Origin: Echria macrotheca
Taxonomy: Eukaryota; Ascomycota; Sordariomycetes; Sordariales; Schizotheciaceae
NCBI GenBank assembly: GCA_030411725.1
Contig: MU839840.1
Span: forward strand, 868,001 to 932,000
Direction of reading: 5' to 3'
Length of the DNA: 64,000 nt
The position numbers were made by a program, and so were the translations under genes. The notes beneath the pieces are model-generated. The model worked only from the letters and a program-made list of their open reading frames with translations. It did no database searches and was not told the origin of the DNA. Position 1 is the first letter of the stretch. Every line of letters starts with the position of its first letter. This document shows, one piece after another, positions 22,712 to 33,695 of the stretch.

Positions 22712-23627
22712 CTAGACCGCGGTATCTCGTCTTGTCCCGGCAGCAGGGCGTCTTCTGCTCTTTGGATTTGGCGGCCAGCCATGATGCTTTTTGCCGTGAC
22801 GGTAAAGGTGATCGGTGCGCTTGTACCTTTTGCCGCACAGGGGGCACGGGATGTTCTCGGGAGCGAGAATTTCGTGGTGATGCGATTGGATATGTCTTTT
22901 CAGCCCTGCCCGGTACTGGAATCCCTTGCCGCAGCATTCGCATACCTCCGGCAGGTCTTTCTTGCGTTGTTCCTTGCTGAATAATGGTCAGTTAACGTCG
23001 ACCCAACAAGGCAGGAAAGGCAACAATGAATCAAGTGAGTACATACGCTGGGAGATTTGAGCGGCTTGCTTTCCGATCACGGGTTCGACGGTTCCGAGAC
23101 TTGGGTTTGGAGGCCCCTGGAATGTGGTGCGGAGCTGTGTTTTGAAGTGTCTCCTCCTCGGGGGAGCACGCTGGAGATAATAGCTGCGTAGTGCTCTGCT
23201 GGGGGTGACGAAACTCCGACCAAGTAATGGGCTCACAGGACTCCATAGGTGTATCCGGTGTGATGGGACTCTCCCATATTGTCGGCGAGAACGGGTTCAC
23301 CCCCGGAGGCGAAGGCGAACTGAAGGAGAACTCAAACGTGGAAGGGCTTTGAGTCCCCATTTCCTGGCCCCAGGTAGGGTAAGCCGACAAGGGGTCCAAG
23401 TCCCCTAGTAGACCTCCCGACAGGAGGAAAGGATCGGTCTCGTGAGGGCCTTCCATGAAGACAGTTTGAGGTACACCACCCCATTCTTGGTCATCGGGGA
23501 CAGGTACTCCCAGAGTGTTGTCAATTTCCAAGGGCAATCCAGGGATCGAATCATCCAAGAAGGACAGCGTCCAGTCCACCTCGAGACTGGACACCCAATT
23601 GGCGAAATCCCCGCCGTCTGGATCCAT
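22712..23627 (-). CDS. C2H2 zinc-finger transcription factor
   Basis: Two exons, 23047-23627 and 22712-22976, join in phase to give 281 residues. The intron has GTATGT, a TTAACTGAC branch and TATTCAG. Exon 2 encodes two C2H2 fingers: CECCGKGFQYRAGLKRH followed by IQSHH, and CPLCGKRYKRTDHLYRH followed by GKKHH. A basic tail (PKSRRRPAAGTRR) closes the protein. Exon 1 is acidic and Pro/Ser-rich (for example VPVPDDQEWGGVP), typical of an activation domain, and ends with a basic patch KSRNRRTRDRK before the fingers. The ATG at 23627 (MDPDGGDFANW) is preferred; an upstream in-frame start at 23696 is possible. DNA targets are unknown. Confidence 0.85.
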
Positions 23628-25793
23628 ACCGTGAGAAGGAACTGAAAGGCTCCTTAAAGATAGCGAGCTCCTCAAGGGAGCGTGTAGAAATATCAAAGAG
23701 TTTTTGCGCGTGTTTTTGGTGCAGAAAGAAGTCGATTTCTCAAGGCCCGAAGTTTACGGACCGGCCTGGACAGTTTAGCGACGTACCCAGGTCACCAATC
23801 TTCTACAAAAGGACGGCATTAGTAGGCTGGCCACAGTCACGGAGAGAGGGAGGACTCACGATTCCATTAAAACCATGGGCATCTTGTCCAACGCCATTGT
23901 CTCCAATCTCCGGGTCGGGTTCGGGGGACATCGTCCACGTTGGCCGATCACTGCTCTCGTAACAGCCCATTGTGACGCTCAAGATGGTAACCTCTTCGAG
24001 GGAAGGTATCAGTCGCCGAACAAAGTTGTGGCGGCTCCTAGCCCTGAAGCGGGCCAATGCAAAAGCGAACAAGTGGCTCTCCAAGAGGATAGTGGAAGGC
24101 ATATTGTGGTCGATGTCGGGCGGTGACAGTGTCTGAAAAAAGCATTTGTTAGTTGGTGACTCACAAATCAATAACAACAGTTCGTTAGAAAGGGCAACAT
24201 ACCATCGCGTCGACCGCAGAGGGGACAGGGGAAGCACGCAGCCCCCGATATCACAGGCGAAGTCTTCGATCTCGCGATACAAGAACTCCGGATCTCCAAG
24301 TGCCTCGGAATCTACCTGTTTCTCCTCTCAAAGATTGGATCGGAATGGAGTAAACTCAATAGTCCTGAGAAGTGGACAGGTTAACACTTGGAGATAGCCC
24401 GGAGACTTGTATCGCGAGATCGAAGACTTCGCCCGTGAGCACGGAGGTGGTGCGGGGTGTGAGGGAGCCTTTGAAACTCCTGTTCTAAGTTGCGTGTGTC
24501 GCCTGGCCCAAGACTCAGGCCAAGCGGAGGGAAGAGTGGAGGGGGGAGAGAGGGTAAACGCTCGAGGGAGGAAAGTGTCGGAGAGACGGATGGGGATGAA
24601 AGGGGGACGAGAGAAGTGGGTTGGCGATGTCTGGTTTTGAATGGAATGGAATGGAGGACTACAAGACAATGCACAAACGGGCGACCCCGCTTGGTTTTCT
24701 AGGCCTCTTTGGAGGCATAGACCCACGATTGGCTGGTGTTTTTCTGGAAAGCATCGTCCAATTACGTTGACATCTCGAGCAAAGTCTCAAAGGCTATTGG
24801 ACACAGCGGAATGTACTTGTACGACCTCAGCTGGCTGCAGGTGACGGCCGGTTTTTATGACAAAAGAGGAAGAACAATTTTATCCCAATGGCCTTCAGCT
24901 TCCACCGGCAGCGACATCTTCAGCGATGTGATCCTTTCGTGCCTGCCCTTGTGAAAGGGGAAAGACCTGGACGTTCTCGGTAGATGCACTATAACCGTTT
25001 TTGTCGACAGATATTTACCTTTTCTTGACCCATTCTACAAGTTCCACACTAGAAAGGAGAAGTCCAAGTACGAAAAAGCAACCTCAGCCGATGCGGCTTG
25101 ACATATGCCCCCGATCCCACGATACCTGCCCGGACGGGACGGGTTTGCAGCAGTTTCACTCCCGTCGACTTTACTGGTTGAAAAGAGCAAACCAGAGATA
25201 TCCGACCATGCTGATCTTCTTATTGGGTGAATGACCGAAGACTTTGTCCAGTCAAAATACCCAGTGTTTCCGAAAACACTCCCATCAGTGATTCGCTCTC
25301 ACAGAACACTTGTGGGGTCTCCATAAGCTGCGTAATCCCACTGAACACTCCTTCCAACGGCCAAGATTCCCAGGACCACGTATGTCCTGATTAATGCACG
25401 ACGACTTATGGATGCCGCGGGCTCTACCGAGATGCGTTGGACCGAGAAAGCTTAGTGGCGCGGATATTTACCGGATTGGTGGACAATCCGTCGATACACC
25501 CCTTCCCTGGGTCCTATGGATATTTTGCCAAGCGTTGGAGCTATCCATGCGGTAGCAATCTATAGTGTTTTCCCGGTAGGTGGGTGCGCAATATGGTGCG
25601 GGATAGCTTCTGGGTACGGAATAAGGTACTCTCTGAAACACCAATTTTCCCGGAATTGTCCGCCTGATAGACTGCGTGTACACTCAAATGTCGAGAATAA
25701 AATAACATGGATGGCGCGGCCACTCGAAAAGAATCCCTCGATTCTGGACCTCGGTTTCTTCTGTCTCTGTAACTGGGATCACGGGAAGCGATC
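23628..25793. other. 2.2-kb gap with an inverted repeat and possible gene relic
   Basis: Between the C2H2 and pectate lyase genes. A minus-strand frame at 23803-24282 contains an intron-like element (GTATGT, CTAAC, TTTTTTCAG), but splicing it creates a stop codon at once, so it looks like a broken or misread gene fragment. The inverted repeat at 24256-24433 lies inside. The remainder (24730-25793) shows no supported feature apart from the pectate lyase promoter. Confidence 0.4.
24256..24433. repeat. Inverted repeat, 28-nt perfect core arms
   Basis: Bases 24256-24283 are the exact reverse complement of 24406-24433 (core CTTGTATCGCGAGATCGAAG on the right arm). A second match, GATCTCCAAGTG-type, pairs 24292-24302 with 24385-24395, giving imperfect arms of about 50 nt around an 80-nt spacer that itself has weaker matches. 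Both arms encode the same peptide, YREIEDFA, on opposite strands. No terminal duplication or transposase is seen. Confidence 0.85.
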
Positions 25794-27189
25794 ATGAGGA
25801 TTTTGGCTTTGAGTTTCTTGGTAGGCTTCGCAGCCGCGAGCCCGACGCCAACATGGAGCCACGCCGTCTCGGTGGAGAAATCACATACGCTGGCGAAGAG
25901 AGCCTCCGTATCGGACAAGGCAACATTGGGATACGCGAGTCTGAACGGAGGGTAGGATATGGATCAGTTAAACCGAGAACATACTAACATTCTGGGCACA
26001 GGACGACAGGCGGCCTCGGAGGTTCCGTGACGACGGTTTCAACCCTCGCTCAGTTCACAGCTGCTGTTTCCGAGAAGAAGAAGGAGCCAGCTATTGTTTT
26101 TGTCCAGGGAACGATCGAGGGATCAGCCAAAGTCCGCATCGGGAGCAACAAGACCATCATCGGTCTTCCGGGCTCAGGTGAGACTTGAATTTGAGATGTG
26201 AGAGACCCATACTAATATTCAATAGGGTTTACTGGGGTCGGTCTAGAGTTCAAAAAGCAGAGTAACCTCATCTTGAGGAATATCGTATCTTCTTGTGTCG
26301 AGGCAGCCAACGGTGACGGCTTGACCATTCAGGTAGGTGTCTCTGTTGTCATCCCGATCACCTCTGACATCCTTCCAGGAGAGCACCAATGTCTGGGTAG
26401 ACCACTGCGAGTTCAACTCTGGTGCCGATTGGAAGGAGAAGGGCAAGGACTTTTACGACGGCCTGGTTGATGTTGTCCATGGGTCAGACTATGTGACCAT
26501 CTCTCAGTAATGCCTCCTCTGCTCGTCAGACAATGCGCCGAACTAACACGGGGGATAGCACGCGGTTTCTTAACCATTACAAGGCGTCTCTTGTCGGACA
26601 CTCGGACAGCAACGGCGCCCAAGATACAGGCCACCTCCATATCACCTACGCGAACAACCACTGGAAGCATATTAACTCTCGCGGGCCGTCGATCCGATTT
26701 GGGACTGGGCATATCTACAACTCGGTCTATGAAGAGTGAGATATATGTTGTCAAGTTAATGAACCTATGCGCTGACCAAGACAAACAAACAGCATGCAAT
26801 CTGCCATCAACACACGCATGGGCGCCCAGGTGCTGGTGCAGGGGAATGTGTTCAAGAACGTCTCGCACCCCATCACCAGCGACGACTCTAAGGAAACAGG
26901 GTATGCGTCCCTAACCTTGATCAATGCCTTGGTGATGGCCGACTAACGCAAGTGTGGCAGATATGCCGTGGCTGTCGGCAACGACCTCGGCACGGCGGCG
27001 GACAAGGCTCCCGCCGGGACGCTCACGGCAGAGTCCATCCCATACAAGTTTACGCTGCTGGACATCAAGGAAGTGGAGGCGCAGGTTCCGGTCGATGCAG
27101 GGGCGACGTTGACTTTTGATCCTGTGCCGTCGACGAACGGGACTTCGCTTCCGCCGATGGGACACGCGAGAGCGATTCGCCGGTCGTGA
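25794..27189 (+). CDS. Pectate lyase, polysaccharide lyase family 1
   Basis: Seven exons (25794-25951, 26002-26177, 26226-26332, 26379-26506, 26559-26735, 26793-26900, 26961-27189) give 360 residues. The signal peptide is MRILALSFLVGFAAAS, with a dibasic KR at 35-36 as a likely Kex2 processing site. PL1 signatures: WVDHCEF at 153-159, Asp174 in DGLVDV as a probable calcium ligand, and RGPSIRFG at 231-238 carrying the catalytic-type Arg. The parallel beta-helix repeats (NLILRNIV, YVTISHTRF, HITYANNHW) are visible. The enzyme cleaves polygalacturonate by calcium-dependent beta-elimination outside the cell, releasing unsaturated oligomers, and suits a plant-biomass or plant-associated lifestyle. 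Confidence 0.93.
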
Positions 27190-27697
27190 GGTTCGTGGCC
27201 TATTAGCTTGGTATTGTAACTATGCGAGCCTACTAGAATGGCTGTGGGCGCTGTCCTCAAATGGACTGTACGCAAGCACCAGGAGGAATATGCAGCTAAA
27301 GTAGGATGTGAAGGGAAGATTTCTCAAAACTTCAAGAGGAAATAATTGAATTTCGTAAGCAGCACAGGAAATCTGTTGGATCTGGCAGGGCTTTTGAAAG
27401 GTTGAAATTCAAACACGGAAGGAGCTATCCTCTGAAGGTCCGGAAAGGCCAGCAATGAGACCGGGATATCGGAGGATAGGCCCACAAACACCCAAATTGC
27501 GGATCAAAGTTAGAGACTATGATCGTTGGTTTGAGAGCTAGTCGCATTTTGGAGGACCCTATCTAAGAGATACGAAATTACGCTAGTATATAGCAGATAC
27601 ACAAAGAAGTACCTCCGTACAAAGAGATATAAACTCTAATTAACAAAACAAAAAGTGGAGGATGTGTTCAAAGTTGTCGAAAAAAGAACCCAGGAAA
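27190..27697. other. Convergent intergenic region
   Basis: About 0.5 kb between the 3' ends of the pectate lyase and MFS transporter genes. No feature is supported. Confidence 0.5.
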
Positions 27698-29629
27698 TCA
27701 GGCATCGGCCTTTTCAGATACAACCGGCGCAGCCTTACCGCCCCCCTTCACATCCCTCTTCACACTCTTCCACTCGATGAAAACACAACCCAGGGCGCCG
27801 AGGCAGGCCAAGATGACGACGAGGACCCAAAGCTGTCTGAGCGCGGCAGAGTAGGCCTCGAGGATCTGCCCGATGGCGTCGGGATATATCTTCCCCAGAG
27901 AAATGGCGATCTCGCCCGCGCCTGCGGCGACGACAGTCTTTGGATCAACACCGGGAGCGCGGGTTTCGATCTCGGCGACGAGACGGTCTTGAAAGATGTT
28001 GTTTCCGACCGATATCCAGATGGTGCCGCTCAGCGTCTGGGCAAAGATCATCATGGACATGCCGATGGACGCATCCGGGCCGCTGTAAAGCGTCTGCGGC
28101 ACCATGATGGGCTGCTGGCCGCCGATGCCAATGCCGAAGCCAAACAGGACGAGGGTACCGATCCAGTATGCCGACGACGTGGCCGTGTTGTATCGAGTGA
28201 TCAGACCCGCTGCGATGGACATGGCCACCGTGCCGGCTATCATCTGGGGCACGTAGTATCCGACCTTGGATGTCTACCGAGTGTCAACGTTAGGGAGTGC
28301 TATAATGGAGTGGGGGTGAAAGGGTACGAACTATAAAACCGGAAGCAATGACGCTGACCGACATGGCCGCGGTAAAGGCCAGCAGATTGATGCCAGACTG
28401 ATAGGCCGATACGGCCTTCGCACTCTGAAACCACACCGGCATAAAAGAGACGATGATGGACAAAACCGCCATGCCGCAGAACATGTACCATACGGCCGAT
28501 GCCATGGACCGGTTTGTGATCAGGCGTGGTGGAACCGTGGCGTTATCACCCGCTCGGTACTGGACGAGGATCCATGCCACGAAAGTCGCGGCGAACAGCG
28601 TCAGCGTGAGGATACTGCGCCACGAATTCCAAGAATATTTGGTCCCACCCCACTGCAGGGCAAGGAGAAGACAGATCAGAGACGGCATGAGGAGAGCGCT
28701 GCCGAGCAGGTCGAACCGTTTCGCAATCCCCACAAGACTGCCGTCCTTGTCCGTCTTGGGGCGGGCGGTGGCCGAGGGCGGGATATGCACCAGGAACACG
28801 ACGATGGCCGCCGCGACAGCTCCGATTGGCAGATTGATCCAGAAGGACCACCGCCAAGTAGCGTAGTCGGTGAAGGCACCGCCCAGCGTAGGGGCAACGA
28901 TCTGTGCGATGCAGACAACTCCGCCGACGGCGCCTGTGAGCCGCGGCCTGGTATGTAGGGGTACGCTGAGCGACAGGATGACAAGGGCGCCCGTCATGAT
29001 ACCGGCGGCGCCGATGCCAGCGATAGCACGGCCGGCGATGAGGACAGGGGAGTTGGGGGCTGCCGCGCAGATAATGGATCCGACCTCGAAGATGCTGAGG
29101 GCGAAGAGGAAGACCCATTTGACGTTCAGCTCGGCGCTTAGTTTGCCAAAGACGAGCTGGACACAACATGTTGTGAGTGTGTATGCCGAGCCATACCAGC
29201 CAATGTCTGGTAGGCTGCTGAACTCGGATGTGATCTTGGGGATGGCGGTCGTGATGATGGTGCGATCCTGCACAAACACTAGTAAGTAGCTTGTTGCTGT
29301 ATGACCACAGAATATGCTGCCGTGGTTTTGCTTCAGGGGTTGGGCCGGAAATCAACGTGAATAAGAGGACGGACGACTTACGAGACCGAGACAAAAAGCT
29401 GCCAGAAAAAGACTGGTCGATATCAAGATGAGAGCGATTCCGCTCGGGTATTCCGGCTCGCTGGCGGCTTCTGAAACTGCATTCCGGGGACTCTCACTCG
29501 CTGTATCGTCGGTGCCAGTCATTTTCTTGTCCTCGACGGCCGTTGGCGAACTTGGACGTCTGGCAAACTGCTGTTAGTGACTGCATCACAACCAGCCCAG
29601 CATACTACTCACTCTTCTGACGATGCCAT
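27698..29629 (-). CDS. MFS drug:H+ antiporter, DHA2 (14-TM) type
   Basis: Four exons, 29613-29629, 29382-29559, 28332-29267 and 27698-28273, give 568 residues. The first coding exon is only 17 bases and the last intron uses a weak GTTCGT donor, but exon lengths sum in frame. The short acidic N-terminus leads to TM1 and GLDRTIITTAIPKI (Asp66), the DHA2 motif. Antiporter motif C is seen as GAVGGVVCIAQIVAPTLGG, then TWRWSFWINLPIGA. About 14 hydrophobic segments follow, ending with a basic C-terminus. Relatives (TOXA, aflT-like) export toxins or drugs at the plasma membrane. It is divergent from a Zn2Cys6 factor, a usual arrangement for a specific regulator and its efflux pump; the substrate is unknown. 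Confidence 0.93.
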
Positions 29630-30521
29630 GGCTATTGCTTGGTTTTGGTTTATATCGTTGTAAAAGCACCTCTTTGAACTCCAAAGAGATCAAATTCATG
29701 GCAGTCGCCTGGTGTTCATGCTGCGCGGCCGACTTCTCGAGCTGATGATATCCAAGTATTTGGTCGGCCGATCGGCCCCGAAAGCTCGCCGGCCACTGAT
29801 AGCTGATCTCGGTTCGGGAAGGCAAGCTGACGGTCATGTCGATTCCCAAATGAGTCCGAAGAGCCCAATAGGGACAGATATTCCCAGCCCTTTTCTTAAC
29901 ATTTTAGACTCCCGCTTTCAATGCCCGAGAAAATTTTGTCGTGATTCGGTGGGTGTCCGTTTTTCTGGGAAGGAGCAGAGCGCTATCTAAGGTACCTCAG
30001 CCCCGGAATTGCCCTGGGCGCACAATCTGCGTCTTTTTTTTTCCGGCTGGATCCATAAGGTTCGACATTGTACGGTTTAGAGTACACTAGGTTTTGACAC
30101 TCGCGATAAACCGTTTGGTCCATTACAAAGACCCTGTTTTTTCTTCACGCGTCCTGTGGCAATCAAACATGCCGATCGGCAACTGCCTGCAACTGTACGT
30201 CAGACTCCCCTCGGCTCGGCAAGCAAATCAAGCCGATGCCCCACCCAATTCCTCCAGAAGTGCGATCAGACCAGCCGATCCGCCGCCCGACCGGTTTTGC
30301 AGCTTTGCCCGATGCCCAGCAGTAGTCCTAGCCAGCACATCCTCTGGCGACGATCAGCGCGTGGTTAAATTCGTTAAATCCGGAAGCGGAGACTGGAGTA
30401 AAATCCGTATCGACGCAGATTTGGATCTTAGATCCCCATCGATTTTGCCGAGCCGTTGGCGACTTGCTTTTGGAGGCGATTCGAGGTGCTCGGCCCAGCA
30501 GTCGGCGACCGATCGGGCACC
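29630..30521. promoter_or_regulatory. Divergent promoter with three CCGATCGG palindromes
   Basis: The 0.9-kb gap between the MFS transporter and the Zn2Cys6 gene holds three exact copies of the 8-bp palindrome CCGATCGG, at 29768-29775, 30172-30179 and 30509-30516, plus a near copy CCGATCCG around 30275. Zn2Cys6 dimers commonly bind inverted CGG/CCG half-sites, so these are candidate operators. The last copy sits within 15 bases of the regulator ATG. Binding is inferred, not shown. Confidence 0.5.
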
Positions 30522-32580
30522 ATGGCCGACTCGTCAAACAAGGAGCGGTCTCGGGCATGCGCCTACTGCAACAAGTCCAAGACCAAGTGCTTTTGGCCTG
30601 GTGAGCCTGGTGCTGGCAGCTGTCAGCGGTAAGAAGGGAAATGGTAAACGGGGAAAACGTTGACTGATCAGCACAAGATGTGCGCGCCTCAATCGGCCCT
30701 GTTCACTGCCGGAGCAGGGCGAGAAGCGGAAACGGGGACCGTCTGCGTAAGTACTGCCAGGAGCTGGTTAGTGATGGCATCGGTCTAATGTATTGGTGGT
30801 AGACGTGTAGTGCAGCTGGAAGAGAAAATCGACGGGATTATGTCACTCCTCAACGCCAGTCAACATTTACAGCAACAAGTGACACCGCCTTCGACCGGCT
30901 CAAGCCCCCATACCCACCCCGCCGCCGGTCATCAGGAGCCCGTGGTGCAAAACGGAAGCTACGCCGCTGAGAAGGCGTATTTTGATATTGGGCCGAGTCT
31001 GCGGGTGACCGCCGAGGAGGCGAATCGGTGTTTGGACTTATATCGGTCCGAGTATTCACCCCATTTTCCTTTCGTGCCTGTTCCCGCAGGCCTCACAGCC
31101 GGCGAACTCCACGAGAGGCAGCCGTTCCTGTTGCAAATCATCATTCAGATTATCACTCCCCAGAGCGCCTCGGTGCAGCGGGCCGTGGCGTATTGGGTGA
31201 GGCAATACATCGCCCAGCACGTCATTGTGGAGCAAGAGAAACGACTAGAGCTTCTACAAGGCCTCTTGCTCTTCCTCGCTTGGTGAGTAGAGATCCTGCT
31301 GTGGCAACGCCGCTAACATGCCGGAAAGGGGTGACTTCCACTTCTATGTCGACCCCAGGGGAACAAATCTTTTCCAGATGGCGGCCGGCATGACCATTGA
31401 ATGGGGTTTGAATAAACCGGTGAAGACTCCGGCACATGTCCCTAACCAGTTCCTCGATGCCGCTCGTAACGTCAAGGGCATTCGTGGGAGGCCACCGCAT
31501 ATGCTTGACGACATGCGTGCTTTCCTCGGCGTCTTTTATACCAACTCCCAGTCCGTTATTCCGAGTCCCACCGTGTGGAACAAGAGCTGATATGTCATCC
31601 AGGGGATCTTCTCTCTTCTTCAGCCTTCCCATGTTTGATTATTCAAACTATATGACGACTTGTCGCGTAGCCATCGAGAACGCAGCCGAGTTCACGTCGG
31701 ACAGCCTCTTGTCGGCGTTTATCCGCATGCAGCATATTGTGTGCAGAATGAGAACCATGTTCCCAAACCCTGAAGCCGATGGCGGCGAGCCTCTCGAGTT
31801 TTCAGGAGCGATACACATGGCGATGAAAACTTTTAGGGCCGAGCTCGAGTCGCTAAGGTCTGGATTGCCCGTGGAAATCCAGAGTAACTGTGAGTGCTAC
31901 CAAAGGTGGCCGGGCGATGCTGACATTCTCGTGTAGACATGTTCGATATCTGCTTCAAAGGAGTGCTCGTCCAGCTATACGAGCCGGCCATCTATACGAA
32001 GCCGTCCTTGGCATCGTCGGTATCCCCACAGAGTGCATGGCGATCCGAGGCGTTATGGGGCTGCCTCGAAGCGTCCAAGAATTTCATGTTGGCCTACTGC
32101 GACATTCCCTCCAACGAACTGCCATATCTGCCCTGCACCGTGACATCCTACTTCGCGTTTGCCATCGTGTCGGCAACCAGACTGCTGTGCCTCAGCGATT
32201 CGGACTGGAATCAGGCAGTCGCCCGACGCACCATGGGCTTCGTGGAGATCACGCGCCGTCTCAGCGACCATTTCGAGCGCGCGGACGAGGTGGCGGCGGC
32301 GGAGGAGTGGAGAAGGAAGAACAAGTGCGTGGAAGAAGGCCGGCCGATCACGAGGCTCACCAAGGAGAAACTCCGCTGGATTGCATCGTGGTTCTTGGCT
32401 AGGCAGGGCGGCGGCGACGAGGGAGTACCTCAGGCGGCCGAACCCAGTGGCGTTTCGTCCATGAGCCTCGACACCGACGGAATTTTCAACTCGGCCGATG
32501 TGGTGAGCAGCGAATGGTGGGAGGCGTTTGCAGGGGATCTCGCGTACAATTTTGGCCCGGTGGCCGGCATGGCCCAGTAG
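30522..32580 (+). CDS. Zn2Cys6 transcription factor with fungal-specific TF domain
   Basis: Six exons: 30522-30628, 30672-30746, 30803-31282, 31329 to about 31550, 31624-31889 and 31937-32580, about 597 residues. The 3' edge of exon 4 is uncertain; donors at 31551 and 31575 both keep frame. The zinc cluster is split by intron 1: CAYCNKSKTKC, then C-Q-R joined to TRCARLNRPC, giving C-x2-C-x6-C ... C-x4-C-x6-C. A coiled segment VVQLEEKIDGIMSLL follows as the dimerisation region. The middle homology region is visible as FLAWGDFHFY, DMRAFLGVFYTNS and LLSAFIRMQHIVCRM. It probably regulates the divergent transporter. Confidence 0.88.
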
Positions 32581-33252
32581 GACTAGCGAGATGGCGGCCA
32601 AAAAACGAATCTAGTTCCAAGGCTCAGACTCGTCGTGGTTCCAGGCAGCTTCGAAGGCAACGAGAGTGGGCTACATCGGCCCGGCGGTGACCTTGATATC
32701 GGTGCGGCTCCAGACCCAAGCCGCGGGGGTGGGTCTCGACAGGCGCATCCCGGATCGGATTCTTCCTTCGCACTCGGGGCTCTGCGCCTCTAAACAGGAC
32801 ATAATCTCTCTAACCTTTTTGGGCCGCCCAAGTCCGCAGTGCCGGACTGACAAGCGCGGGCCAATCAAAATGGGATTGCCACGGCGTAGGTTCGTTTAAG
32901 CCCTGGGCTTTGCGGGCAATCCGGATCCATCACCCACCCCCCTACAGCGTCCCCTTCTCTTTTTTTTCAAGGCCCATACCAGGCAACCACCCATTGGTAG
33001 CTCAATCGCAACCCGCGGCATACCAACGTCTCCCGATACATCCATCCAACCGCCAAAATCGTAGCGTGTCCTGTCTTGTATAAAGCCATGAAGACGGAAC
33101 CTCGAGAATCGTGGTCGAGGACCGGGAGCACCAGCAGCAACGCACCAGACACCAATACCCACCACCGCCACCACCAATCTCCTATAATCAAGCAATCCGA
33201 TTCGCCACCACCCGCCATCAAGACCAGCGACTCGCCTCCCCCCCTTTCCACC
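32581..33252. other. Intergenic with CA-rich leader of the next gene
   Basis: No supported gene. An in-frame ATG at 33088 would extend the next protein by 55 residues of His/Pro-rich low complexity, so part of this may be coding. The 3' half is CA-rich, as in fungal leaders. Confidence 0.45.
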
Positions 33253-33695
33253 ATGTCGTCGGGCAAGCAGAACTCGTCGTCGTCCTCGTCGTCGGACAAG
33301 GACTGGAACTCGCTCCTCAAGCACTCGTCGGCCCTCGGTATCCTAAAGCCCGGCATCGTCTTCAACTCGTACGGTCAGGGTTCTTCCTCGTCGAGTTCCG
33401 CCTCGCGTGTTGGCAGCAGCTCGTACACGAGTACCTCGAAGGGCGGCGGCGGCACGAGCAGCTCGTCCATCTGGTCGTCGAGCCATGTAAGTTTTTTTTT
33501 TTTTTCGGCCCCGCCCTCCACTTTTTTTTCTTTCCCTGGGATCTTTGTTCCTTCCCGTCTCCCTCCTCCTCCTCCTTCGCCACCGGATTGTGTGCGCGCG
33601 TTCCATGTATGTGTGTGTGTTGACCAACGTCTCTTCCTTCGTTCTATTAGCCGCCCGCGTCGGGTTCCGGTTCCGGTAGCGGGGGTTCGTCGTGA
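33253..33695 (+). CDS. Small Ser/Gly-rich protein of unknown function
   Basis: Two exons, 33253-33486 and 33651-33695, give 92 residues. The intron starts GTAAGT, carries a long T tract and ends TTCTATTAG. The only non-repetitive part is SDKDWNSLLKHSSALGILKPG, flanked by Ser runs and followed by a Gly/Ser tail (PPASGSGSGSGGSS) in exon 2. I know no domain. The conserved-looking core in a disordered frame suggests a real small protein. The start at 33253 (MSSGKQ) is preferred over 33088. Confidence 0.55.

Noticed and set aside
23803..24282. Minus-strand open frame with GTATGT...CTAAC...CAG intron signals
   Set aside because: Splicing the intron in the frame of the long ORF makes an immediate TGA; other frames stop soon after. 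Treated as a relic near the inverted repeat.
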